Assembly: GCA_029953675.1 (NCBI GenBank)
Contig: JAMWBK010000002.1
Location: 3,162,001 to 3,226,000, forward strand
Source of the DNA: Rhodosorus marinus
Lineage: Eukaryota > Rhodophyta > Stylonematophyceae > Stylonematales > Stylonemataceae
Length of the DNA stretch: 64,000 nt
Direction: 5' to 3'
Positions 15,242 to 26,302 of this stretch are shown in pieces. How positions within the stretch are numbered: position 1 is the first letter of the stretch; each line of letters starts with the position of its first letter. Under the pieces are notes generated by a model. That model worked only from the letters and a program-made list of their open reading frames with translations. It had not been told where the DNA came from and made no database searches. Both the position numbers and the translations under genes were made by a program.

Positions 15242-17857
15242 ATGATGGATGAAAACAATCTGAATGAGGAGATTGACAGACTGAGCAATGAGTTGCTTGA
15301 GAAGTCTGATCTTCTGCGATCGATGAGGAGGGGTGAGGCGGAGCGATGTGATAGTGCGTCGATAGCGAGCGCGAAGACGGAGGTGAAGGACCTGAATAGG
15401 CGGCTGGGTTCCATGTTGCGGAGACGCGATGCCGGAGTCAAGAAGGACGAGGGCGTGTTTGATAGGGTCGGGACTGAGTCTCTGATGAAGAGGCGATTTT
15501 TTGTGACACCTTCGTTTGAGATTTATGGGTGAGTTCTTTGCGCGAGAAGATACACCAGTTCTCAGCCTGTGCACTTGTAGACTGTCTGGCTTCGAAGGCG
15601 CTGCGCTCGCTGATTGTGAAGTGCGTTTACTTCTTCCAGCGGCATCGCCGGCCTGTACGACTATGGCCCGCCGGGTTGTTCGGTTAAATCAAACCTGGTG
15701 CAGGTCTGGAAAAATCACTTTGTTGTCCAGGAGTCCATGCTGGAGATTGAAGGTACCTGTCTCACTCCCGAGCCAGTGCTGAAAGCCTCCGGCCACGTCG
15801 ATCGATTCACAGATCTGATGGTCAAGGATACGGAGACTCAAGAGTGCTATAGAGCAGATCATATTCTCAAAGTACGGAACTTGATCAAGATTTTCAGTTT
15901 TATGTGTTTCTGTTCTGAGAGATTTTCGGGTACATTTGACTTTTGGATGAGAACAGGCCCAGCTTGAGAAGATTATTGATGATCCAGCCACCGCAGAAGA
16001 CCGAAAAGAGGATGCAGAGGGTGTTTTGGCTGTACTCGATGAACTGGATGCTGATGATATGGATGAAGCGATTGCGTCATGGGACGTGAAAGCGACAGAG
16101 ACTGGGAACAAACTTTCAGCTGCTTTTCCTTTCAACTTGATGTTCGGAACGCAAATCGGTCCCTCTGGACTGGTGAAAGGTTTTCTGAGACCGGAGACCG
16201 CTCAGGGCATCTTCGTGAACTTCAAGCGTCTGCTCGACTTTAATAGATCACGGTTGCCGTTCGCCTGCGCACAGATTGGGTTATCATTTCGCAACGAAAT
16301 ATCTCCGCGCGCGGGTCTTCTTAGAGTTCGTGAGTTCATGCAGGCGGAGATCGAGCATTTCGTGCATCCCCAGAAGAAGAACCATGCAAAGTTCGATTCA
16401 GTCAAGGACTACTCTTTGGCTTTGTTCCCAAGGAGGCAGCAGCTGACGACCAGAACTACGGTGCAAATGACGATCGGAGAAGCGGTGGCAAATGGAATCA
16501 TTGACAATGAAACACTCGGTACGAGCCTTTACTTCCCCGCTTGAAGGTTTGATTGTTTGATTCGAACGCTAGCTCACACACAACAACCACTATCTACTCT
16601 GTTTTCCAGCTTTCTATATCGCGCGTACATCGATGTTCTGTGAAAAGGTCGGACTGAACAAGGAGCACATTCGCTTCAGGGAGCACCTTGAAAACGAAAT
16701 GGCTCATTACGCAACGGAATGCTGGGACCTTGAAGTCAATTGCTCTCATGGATGGATAGAGTGTGCTGGTCTGGCTGATCGATCGTGCTATGATCTTCAA
16801 AGCCACAGTGAATCATCAAAGATTGAACTATCAGCGCGAGAGATATACTCTGAGGTGAGCAGCTTGAGATTCACGAGCTGACCATTGTGGCTCTAGGGTC
16901 AAGTAGAATTGATCATATCTTGTGTGGCACTGGCTGTGCTTAGGTCAAATCTGTGGAGTTTCTGAAGGCGTTGCCCCAGAAGGGAGTTATGGGTAAGGCG
17001 TTTAAGAAGGATGCACAGCTGGTGATGAAAGCGTTGGAGGCGATGTCAGAGGACGAGGTGGCCGGTACTCAGAGTCAGTTTGATTCTGGCGCGGAGAGTG
17101 TATCGGTGAAGGTAGCAGACGGAAGGTCGTTCAGCGTGACCAAGGACATGATCTCCTATGAGAAGGGAATCAAGAAGGTACTGAACGTAGTGGAAAAAGT
17201 CGTATGGAGCCGAGTGTGGCTGAATCCTAACTCCATGATTCCGCTTTCAATCTCTTCGAAAATCAGGAAAGCGGTAGGAACTATTATCCATCCGTCATCG
17301 AACCATCGTTTGGGGTAGGGCGAATCCTATACTGCATATTCGAGCATTCGTACTACGTCCGTGAAGGAGATGACGAGGCCCGGGGGGTTCTGCGATTTCC
17401 TCCGATCGTTGCCCCAATTAAGGCGGCCGTCCTTCCGCTTTCAAAGAACGAGGTGTTTAATCCAATCGCCGCGAGAGTGGGGGAAGCTCTTGGGGCTTGT
17501 GGTCTTATTTACAGAATAGATGACACTGGCGCGTCTATTGGCAAGAGGTGTGTACAAAATCTCCATCTTTTCGACGCTCCAAACCAGCGTTTTGTTCTTA
17601 AGGAGTCTCAACATATGTTGGCACAAAAACACTCCAGGTACGCACGATTTGACGAACTTGGGACGCCGTTTGGCATCACCGTCGACTTTGACAGCGTGAA
17701 CGATTCAACGGTTACTCTCCGAGACCGGGATTCGATGAGGCAAGTTCGCGGTGACATTGACGGTATTGTGCAGAGCATATTCTCTATGGTCTCCGGGACC
17801 GCATCGTGGGGTGACGTGGAAAAGATCTTTCCCCCGTTCAGTGCTGCCGAGGAGTAG
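15242..17857 (+). CDS. GARS1: Glycyl-tRNA synthetase (eukaryotic alpha2 type)
   Basis: It attaches glycine to tRNA-Gly using ATP. Seven exons fit: 15242-15528, 15640-15871, 15957-16518, 16610-16854, 16944-17177, 17267-17547, 17638-17857, coding 686 residues, the usual eukaryotic size. A WHEP-like N-terminal helix (about 1-60) precedes the class II core. [20 protein letters not shown] leads to motif 1 ([13 protein letters not shown]). Motif 2 is [17 protein letters not shown] near residue 284, and motif 3 is EPSFGVGR near 533. The C-terminal anticodon-binding domain begins at [10 protein letters not shown]. The usual insertion between motifs 1 and 2 is present. No organelle leader is seen from the ATG at 15242; an upstream non-ATG start adding a hydrophobic stretch is open but I do not favour it. 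Only one copy is in view, so dual use for organelles cannot be judged. Confidence 0.96.
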
Positions 17858-18335
17858 AATAGGGGTTTCACAAAGCGAGTCCATAGTATTTTGTTTCCTC
17901 ATTCTTTTAGTTTGTAAACCATCGACGAATGCCCTGCTCCACCTCCGTCGAAAGAGAACACCTATTAGACATGCACCTGTCCATAGGCCGCTTGGACTGG
18001 GGTGAAGTGCTACAGAGGCAGTCGTTTCGAGCCCAACCTAGCAGAAATCAAAATTTCGCAGACGAGACGATCGCTCTGGAAAGATCGCCACAACACAAAT
18101 TCTAAACAAGACCGGCTGGCCTTCTAAGTATTAGCATGTAGAGCGTCGATGTGACGGTAGTTTTGAAACGCGAAAGCTGCAGTTCTTAATTCAATACTGG
18201 AGTGCCTTCATCTTGTTCGGAGTATCCTTCTCTCTGGTCGATGATCCTCTCCTCGTTCCGTAAGGTCTTCGCTTCTTCAAAACAAGTTCACCAATGAACG
18301 GAGTGGCTTTTTGGTTTAGGCCCTTCCCGTGCAGT
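17858..18335. other. 3' region between two convergent genes
   Basis: About 480 bases between the stop of glycyl-tRNA synthetase and the stop of the minus-strand membrane protein gene. It should hold both 3' ends. I see no gene and no clear hairpin. Confidence 0.5.
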
Positions 18336-19085
18336 TTAACCAAGTTTGCTGTACTTCTTCCGTGACGAGAACTTTCTGAACGCAGCAAACATCGTCAGCA
18401 CCAGCAGCTCAACTATAAAGAGGATGTACAATCCGGCTCGAAATCGTTGTCCACCAGATTTCTTAGACATGACGCTGAGTATTTCTCGACTCTTTAACCT
18501 GGAGGATGTCTGCTTCGACTTGATCGCATCAGCCAGTTTCACCACCCTGGCAATTAAACGCGTGGCCTAGAGAAAAGAAGGAGCGCTACATTTTAGCAAA
18601 GGTCATAGATAGTGGAAGCTGAAACGATCTGTATGTGTAGTTCATAATCATACTCGTTCCATATCGCCAGAAAGCTTTCCAGAAATCCCCTGCAGAGTGG
18701 TTTGAGCGTTTTTGAGTGACAACGCGGCTGAGTGAGTATTCTTCCCGGCGTTATTGCTCTTCAGAGATGTCATTAGCTCGCCTGTCATCCGATTCATCTG
18801 GCTGGTGAGCTTGTCCGTTTCGACATTGCTGCCGTCCATGGCACCAGACAAAAGCTCCTTCTTCATTTCCTCAACTTTCTGATTGACGACAGCAGCGACT
18901 TCTGCCGGGTCCATAGACTTGCCCTCCAAAGCGTCAACCACAGCTTTGAAGACATCGTTAGCCCTCTGCTCGCCGTACAGCTGTTTCACAGTATCCAGAA
19001 GGACTTGAGTCTGTTCAGTAGCGTCCGCTGCCGCAAGAACAAGGATGACACTAAACGCACACAACCACGCAGCTCTCCGCACCAT
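18336..19085 (-). CDS. Secretory-pathway type I membrane protein, unrecognised
   Basis: Two minus-strand exons, 19085-18654 and 18566-18336, join in phase to give 220 residues. The N-terminus is a clear signal peptide (RRAAWLCAFSVILVLAAADA). A soluble, helix-rich part follows with a repeated Glu/Lys/Gln pattern that looks coiled-coil. One membrane span lies near the end (LYILFIVELLVLTMFAAF), followed by a short basic tail (RKFSSRKKYSKLG). The topology would place the helical part in the ER lumen or outside the cell. It resembles cargo-receptor or p24-like layout only in general shape; no GOLD domain or di-lysine end is present. I do not recognise the family. Confidence 0.75.
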
Positions 19086-20963
19086 TCCTTCTCAAGAACG
19101 AAAACCCCGGAAGACGCTCGCTCTCTCTCCCACTGCCAACAACGGGCAACCCACCTCCCCCCCGAACCTGGATCTAACACCCGACCAGTTCCGTAAACTC
19201 CCACTCCACACAGAACAAATCCAAACACACTCAAACAATCCAACCCGCGTCACAGATCTCAGATCGCCACCCAAGAAAAAGCACCAAAGACTCCGCCCAC
19301 TATCATTTCTCACCAAAAAATCCTATCTTACAACCCAGCCACCACCACCACCTACCCCTCACAACATCCTCCGCGCCCTATACAACCATCAAAAAGCCCA
19401 CCCAACCTTGCCTTTCTCCCCCAAAATCTCAATCCCCAGAACAAAACAAAAACCGCTTAGATATCCACAAATCAGTCACCTAATAACTTAAAACAAAACC
19501 CAAAAAGCCTAAAGAATGCTCTACCTCCCTCCCTCCCTCCCTCCCTCCCTCCCTCCCTCCCTCTCTCTCTCTACCGTTCCAGTACACTCGCTCAGTCTTT
19601 TTTTTTTATCAAATCTTCGTCCCTCCATCCAAAACCTCCTTTTACTGGCACTCCCTCCCCCCCCCCCTTCAAACCACCCCCTCTTTACCCTCTTCCCGAA
19701 TCGGTAAAAAAAGGTCTTTCAACGACCATAGCAACAAAAATAAACAATCAATATGGCAATCGAAAACGATTAATAATGACTATAATCAATCTATAAATGT
19801 AATTGATTGATAGTACTATTTTTTTATTTTCTGGAGGATGTTCACTGTTTTGGGGATCTGGAGCGTTCAATAATGAATTTGTGAAGTTTTATGAGTGACA
19901 GGCTGTCCTGGGATTTTATTTTTTGGGGGGGGTGGGGGCAGCTGGGGTTGGTCGAAGTAGAGGGGGAAGATTAGAAGCGGATTTGGTCTACGGCTGTGAA
20001 TGAATGTGAGGAAGGCTTTGGTTCGTACTGGACGATACAATGTCCTGCGAAACTTAAGGAAAAGGACTTGGAGGCTGTGTTGTTCTGCAGGTAACCGTAG
20101 AGTTGCGATTTTTTAAGCCTCTTCCGCCAATTCAATGGTGAACTGCAAGCACTTTATGAGGAGTTTACATATCGACGTTAGCCTGGGCTTAGGTTAGCCT
20201 ATGATCTCCGTACACGATGAGTTTCTAAGGATAAATCTGCAGGAATCGACAAAGGCATTTACCTGATGCACTCCACGAACAAAGAGCTTCAGAAACAACC
20301 TTCGGGTTGGCCTAAATTCGACAGGCTGAGGAACACACTTCGTACAGTGTCTGTTTACTTTCAGAGTGGCTGCTGCTGACTTCCGAGGCTTTTGTGGCCC
20401 TCATCAGACACCGTGCGAGGAATTGCTCAGTCTGCCAGTTTGGCCCTCCGCCCTCCCCACCAGCCAACGAATTCCTACATCAGCTTGGATGGATATTTTT
20501 TGGATTGTTATAATGACTAGATTCAGTCTGCAAAAATGTCATAAGATTGATTGATAAAGTGAAGTTTTATTTTTATTTTAAGATAGGGATTTGGATCGGT
20601 TAGGTCGCGGTCGGCTCAATCCCAAATTTGGATTGGTGCAGATTGGGGAAGATGGATGGTAGGGTTTGCGTTTGGAATGAATGGGGTGAGGTTTGAGGAG
20701 GGCTGGAAATTTGTTGATACTGGGCGTTTTGCTCCTAATGGAGAGTTCCGCCAGTTGATTTTGTTTGAAATCTGATTGTACAGATCCTTTAGTGCTCTGG
20801 ATTTTTCGGGGAGTACATGCGACGGTCTTGGATTTGAGTGAAATGGTTTGAAAGGTTATGACCGGGTCTGTTTTGCACGAAATGGACTAGTCGCGATTGT
20901 TTTTGAAGCATCGAAGGGATAGTCTGCTTCTAGATCTTGGATTCTAGGGTTTTTGACTCTCAG
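19086..20963. other. Intergenic region with simple repeats
   Basis: This is the shared upstream region of the minus-strand membrane protein and the plus-strand methyltransferase, so promoters for both should lie here. It is C-rich on the left, has T and G runs at about 19820 and 19915-19935, and contains a CCCT microsatellite. No supported gene. Confidence 0.5.
19524..19573 (+). repeat. (CCCT)n microsatellite followed by (CT)n
   Basis: About nine CCCT units are followed directly by six CT units. The pyrimidine tract lies about 440 bases upstream of the minus-strand membrane protein gene. It is a likely length-variable marker; a role in expression is possible but unsupported. Confidence 0.95.
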
Positions 20964-22389
20964 ATGATCTCGATTGAGGATAAGCTGTCCAAGCGCTTTC
21001 GTTCGGGAGGATGTGGAAATCTAAGTCCAGAGGAGACCGCGCCTCCTCCTTACTGGAAACCAGAAGCGGGCTTCGTTTCTTCCTTAAGATGGTTTGTGCA
21101 GGCGAGGCACCACGCCTGCACTGTCTGTGAGCTACGTTTTTCTCGGACAGAGTTTCATCCTCCAATGAGACCGAGAAACATCATTGACATACGAACGCAT
21201 GAAAGCTTTGCACGGGGTCATCTGCCGTACTCGACATCCATTCCTGCTGATGAGCTACAGGAGCGACTTTTGGAGATGCCTCCGCCTGTGGAGGATCCTT
21301 TGACTCTGCTGGGAGAATCCGAGGATCATATCTCCGCTGCGCAACAGCTTCTGGTTGAGAAAGGGTATGTTGAATCAGAGCGAGTTGCGAAAATACTTTT
21401 CGAAGATGACTAGCGCGACGTTGGGTGTCCTTACGCTTTCATCTCGTTCGTAACACTCTTGAACAGATGGGAGCTCAGTGCGGTCTTCAGTGAAGTCGAC
21501 GTGAGGGATGATCTTATATCAACGGACCCATCTGTCCAGTGCTGGAGGTGAGCGCAACAAGAGTGACCTAGGTTTGCATGAAGAACGTTCCCCGCTCAAG
21601 TGGCTTATGCACCTGTTTGTTTTTCAGGCCGAATGATTTTCTCGAATGTGTCATCGAGGAACTCAAGGATAGACTCCCTGCAGTGGGAGTAGCCATTGAC
21701 TATGGTTGTGGCTCCGGTCGTGACGTTGTTTATCTCGCACAGAGGTTGAAGGGCTGGAGGGTTATCGGCGTTGATAACCACTCTAATGCTCTTGCGCGGT
21801 GAGTCGAGCTCTCCCCTTTCCATGGACTAGTAGCTCAATCGAAGTGCTTAAAGAAATTCCCTCCTTTTTGAATCACTCAGCGCTGAGCGTCTTGCTCGAC
21901 GCTATGGAGTTGATGTCGAATTCATTTGCCAGGACTTGCGCAAGGATCCAAATCTTAACACAACGGCTGATCTAGTACATGGATGCAGATTCCTCAGCAG
22001 GCCACTTCTAGTCTACTGCAAGCACGAAGTACGAAACCGTACAGCTGGTTTGTCAAAGGCTCCTGATATCTCTTGCTCAGTCCAAATCTCTTACACTTTA
22101 CGCTTAGGTGCTCAAAGATGATGGATTGTTCGTCTGGTCCACATTCGCGGACGGCGTCGAGAATCCGGCGCCTCCGTATAGAACCAGTCGCAGGCTTGTG
22201 CAGGGAGAGTTGAAACGCCTGTTTCCTGATGAAGAGCTTGAGGAGATACACTACTCTCGAGGGACGTTAACCACTCGTCAGAAGCCCGTTCCAGCTGAGT
22301 TCTTCGCCGGTCGGAAGAAGCCTGCTAGGACTGAGGGAAACCCGGCTATCACCAACGCGTTGGAGACAGAGCGTCATGAGCGGGCGTGA
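20964..22389 (+). CDS. Rhodanese-like/SAM-dependent methyltransferase fusion
   Basis: Five exons fit: 20964-21364, 21467-21547, 21628-21798, 21881-22028, 22108-22389, coding 360 residues. The first third has a rhodanese-like fold (NIIDIRTHESFARGHLPYST), but no catalytic Cys is evident at the expected loop, so it may be an inactive binding domain. The rest is a class I methyltransferase: motif I AIDYGCGSGRDVVYLAQR, then VIGVDNH, FICQDLRKDP, a histidine-bearing HGCRFLSRPLL, and LKDDGLFVWSTF. These lie close to TehB-like methyltransferases. The substrate is unknown; a sulfur, selenium or metalloid compound is a guess from domain company only. No transit peptide is evident. The first exon may hide one further in-frame intron near 21090-21150. 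Confidence 0.85.
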
Positions 22390-23877
22390 ATATCCACATA
22401 GTACCTACTATTCCAAAGATGGCAAGAAGCCATGAAGTGCTTGCGTTGCCTTGACAGGACCCCCTCCTAAACGATGCATGAAGGCAGTCCTCGCCGGTTT
22501 AGTCAATCTCTACTTGTCCAAAATCCTAACTAGATAAAAGTCTAGTAGCTATTATGTTTGGAAAGGCTCCAATGCCATGAAGCAGAGCGGTCATCACGCC
22601 ACCTGATCTTGTGTTGTAGGAGAGCATCGACAGGTCATCCGGACTGAATCACGCTTTTTTCCTGATTCTATCGTCTGTATTCTCAGACTTTCTGGGGTGT
22701 GCACCCTCCAAATTTCGCGACTAGAGTCCACACTTCACGCTTGGATCTATCAGAACGACATGAGCAAAAGCTTCACCTCACGTTCTTAACAGTACGAATT
22801 GAGTAGCAGCTTTCTAATGATAGAGTTTCCGAAGTCATTAAGAGCACGCGCTGCAAACCCCTCCAAATGACGATTACAATGGCGCTAGTACGACTCTCGC
22901 TCGAGCCCGAACCGTGTATGAGGCTCCTAGCATCGCCTAGGGATCTTCACCCTCTTGACTACCTCAACAGAAGCTGTCTAAAGAAGCCTAAATTTTGCTT
23001 GACTGAAAGGTGAACTGCCAGGCAACCGCGGGGAGAATCTGCTGAATACTGTACACAACAGGAATCAGCCAAGGAAACTTGGACAACGACTAGCAGCGGA
23101 AGCGCAAAGCTGCAGGAACTACCCCCAAAAAGCAACATCAAGCTCTCTGTGGACCATCTGATACACCAACACTACATATATATCCGGAAAGATGAGACCA
23201 GGAACCAAAAAAAGAAGGTTTGGTGCCATCAAACCGCTCCATCGCCACGTCTCCATCCCCAACCTTTACACAACACACCAGTACTGGACACCGGCGAAAT
23301 CACTAGCTTAAGTGTCAAGATAAAATTCAGTCAAAATTATCCTAAATATAAAAAGTATTAATAAGATAAACTATAATTACGTTCTTGACTGAATAAATCA
23401 ACGACAATTAAAGTCATTTAGATCGATGAATAACTTTCATGTGACGTAATCCAGAAATTGAAATTTTGAACTTTTTTAAATGAATGTCGGAGAAGGCATT
23501 TCGAAACCGATTGGAGAGCCATTTTTTTAATGGACGAGAACGGTGACGACGAGAAATCGTCGATTTTGGTATTGTTTTGAAGGATTATTGGTTTTCGTGG
23601 TGGTGGCGGGTTGACAATGTGATTTGTGTGGTGGGAGGTGAGTGAAGATGGAATACGGCTTAGGGTTTCAGAGAGATTGTTGAGAGGGTTTGGATGCGGG
23701 CGGGGAAGGGTAGGTTTGTATGGTAGGATAAATGAACTGTTTGGTTCTTTTGAAGTAGAAACTTTTTGGGAGGGGGGTTTTTGGGTTTTGTTTGGTGGTG
23801 TCAGGTGGGGAACTGTAGGGTGATGGTGGTTTTTCTAGGGTGAACTTTTGGGTTTGTTTTGTTTTGTGTGGGGAGAT
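22390..23877. other. Intergenic region
   Basis: Nothing supported. It includes the 3' end of the methyltransferase gene, an AT-rich part at about 23330-23480, and a G/T-rich stretch before the next start that should carry its promoter. Confidence 0.5.
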
Positions 23878-25907
23878 ATGGGGAGGGAATCTGGGTTTGT
23901 GTTTGGCGGTGGTGGGTTTTTTGGTCGTGGGGTTTTTGCTAGGAAATGCTCTTCCGCACGAGTGTTTGGGGTGAAGTCTGGATTCGAGTGTAGAACTCCG
24001 TCGAGGATCTACGCGGTTGCGGGAAATGGGGGTTCTGAGCCTGTTAAAAGTGTGTACACTGGTCAAGAGACCGGGCTCTCAGCGACTCCGAGATTAAGTA
24101 TGTTGTGCCTTAGGTGTTATCTCTGAAGGAAGGGGTTTGAGATCGCTCCCAGAACTAACCAGTCCTCCCCGTGATCTGATTTATTTGTTCTCCAGGCCCT
24201 GATAGGATTTTTGAGGGGATGCGAGGAGATATAAAGCGCAGATTACCTCATTATTGGAATGATTGGGCTGTTGGGTTCAACATGAAAAGCCTGTCGGCTA
24301 CGTTGTTTCTTTTCTTCGCGTGTTTTGCACCGGTAATCGCGTTCGGTGCACTAAGCTCTGTTCTAACTCAGGGCGCTCTCGGTGTAGTCGAGTTTATCAT
24401 CGCCGCTGGATTCTCGGGAGCTATCTACGCGATTTTCTGCGGCCAGCCTCTGACCATTATTGGACCGACTGGGCTCACGCTCGCGTTCACAGGTGCATTG
24501 TTCTCATACTGCCAGACTGTGGGCCTTGCGTTCCTTCCCATGTACGCCTGGACCGGGATATGGTCAAGCATCTTCCTCCTTATTCTCGGGGTGACGAACA
24601 GCTCCGACATTATCAAATTCTGCACCCGATTTACGGACGACGTTTTCAACTCCCTGATCGCGGTCACGTTTGTAACGGAAGCGCTGAAGGCAATGGCGAA
24701 CAATTTTCTCACCACCGGTGCAGACAAGACCGCTGCGTTCATGGCCTTGACAATCTCCCTAGGCACATTTCTTCTCGGACGATTTCTAGGAGACTTTCGA
24801 AAGAGCCGGTATCTCAGAAGATCGATTCGCACGTTCCTCTCCGATTTTGGACCTACTATCGCCATCGCAACGATGAGCGCCATCGCAGCTTTACCAGTTA
24901 TCGCAGCCATTGGATTACAACCCCTCACTGTACCCGCCTCTCTTGTCGTAAGTGATCACTCCTCCCCCCTAGGCTCAAATCCATCCACCACCAACGAAAC
25001 GAAGTGAAAAGTTGACTGGTTGTTTTCTTCATGTGGCGGTGCTTTTGCTAAACAGTTGGCAAACAACAGACCGTTTCTGGTTGATCTAATGGCCGTGCCT
25101 ATGGCTGCAAGGATAGCCGCCTCGATTCCAGCAGTGCTCTTGACCTGCTTATTTTTCCTGGATCAGAACATCACAGTTAGGGTGGTGAACTCGGCAAACC
25201 ACAGACTGAAGAAGGGAGACAGCTACCACCTGGACATATTCATTTTGGGAGTTATTAACTTGACGCTGTCGTTTGTGGGACTGCCGTGGATGTGTGCCGC
25301 TACCGTCCAGTCCCTGAACCACATTCGTGCTCTCGCATATGTGAAAACAGTTTCGGATCCAAATGATGCCAACGCAAACCCGCAGGAAGTGATTGATAGT
25401 GTTTTGGAGACCCGAACTTCTGGTTTCTTCATCCATTTGCTGATCTGTGCTTCAGTACTCATGCTGCCGCTTCTGAAAAGAGTACCACTCGCGGTGATTA
25501 CGGGGCTGTTCTTGTTCCTGGGTAGAAACATGATGACCGGCAACGAATTTCTTCGAAGGATCAAACTATTTTTCGTGGATCCAAAGCTATACCCAGAGAA
25601 CTCTCCGATCAGAAAATTGGGACCTCCTGTCGTCCACAGGTTCACTTCCATACAACTCGCCTGTCTGGCACTTCTCTGGACACTGAAGGCCAACCCGAAG
25701 ACGAGCTTGTTTTTTCCTTCGGTTATCGGTATGCTGATGGTTATCCGCTCCTTCTTCATCAGCCAAGTCTTTTCGAAGCAAGCTTTGCAGCTCCTGGACG
25801 GCGACTTTGACTACTCTGAGGAGAGCGAAAATTCACACCTTGAACTGTACGAAGGAGAACCACGTGACGAAGCGGGAGTCCAAACTTCTGCCGCGACTGC
25901 AAAGTAG
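23878..25907 (+). CDS. SLC4-family anion (bicarbonate/borate) transporter with possible plastid leader
   Basis: SLC4 proteins move bicarbonate, borate or related anions across membranes. Three exons fit: 23878-24097, 24196-24947, 25056-25907, coding 607 residues. The membrane domain starts with the family's cytosolic entry (GMRGDIKRRLPHYWNDW), and the signature QPLTIIGPTGLTLAFTG lies near residue 156. Many hydrophobic spans follow, with the conserved LGLPWMCAATVQSLNHIRAL and a run ending in LLKRVPLAVITGLFLFLGRN. The large N-terminal cytosolic domain of animal SLC4 is absent, as in plant BOR and yeast Bor1. The first about 45 residues look like a plastid leader: GFVFGGGGFFGRGVFARKC, Ser/Arg rich, then RIYAVAG as a possible cleavage area. 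Targeting is inferred. The exact ion cannot be told from sequence. Confidence 0.92.
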
Positions 25908-26302
25908 GAAACGACAAATCATCGCAGCCCCTAAGGAGAAAAAGGACAGCCAAACCTGCAACTTTCAACCTGGTTTCCGGTTTGCTTTGGTTTTTCGGGT
26001 GATAGCTTTATGTGCTTGACTCCTCGGCCTAGTCGCTTAGCGAGCAAGACCATAGGAAACGTAGCAGACGGTATCAAAGCCCAGCCTACCCACAGGAAAC
26101 TTGGTAAGTGCGGTGGGCGACCAGGAGTTGTTATATTTGAGTGTCGAATAAAAATTTATACCATTTCTTTTCTATGCGAGAATCTTCCGCCGGCGTTCGT
26201 TTCTTCGCGTTGCTATGTGCAGTTCCTTTTCCCTCCTCAGCTGGGAGATACGCTAAGGGCGTTTTCCAAAGCAAATTATGCTTGCAGACTCTTTCGGGGT
26301 TT
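25908..26302. other. 3' region between two convergent genes
   Basis: About 395 bases between the transporter stop and the lipase stop. Both 3' ends should lie here. I see no gene. Confidence 0.5.

Noticed and set aside
19516-19707. Pro/Leu/Ser-rich frame over the CCCT tract
   Set aside because: Produced by the microsatellite.
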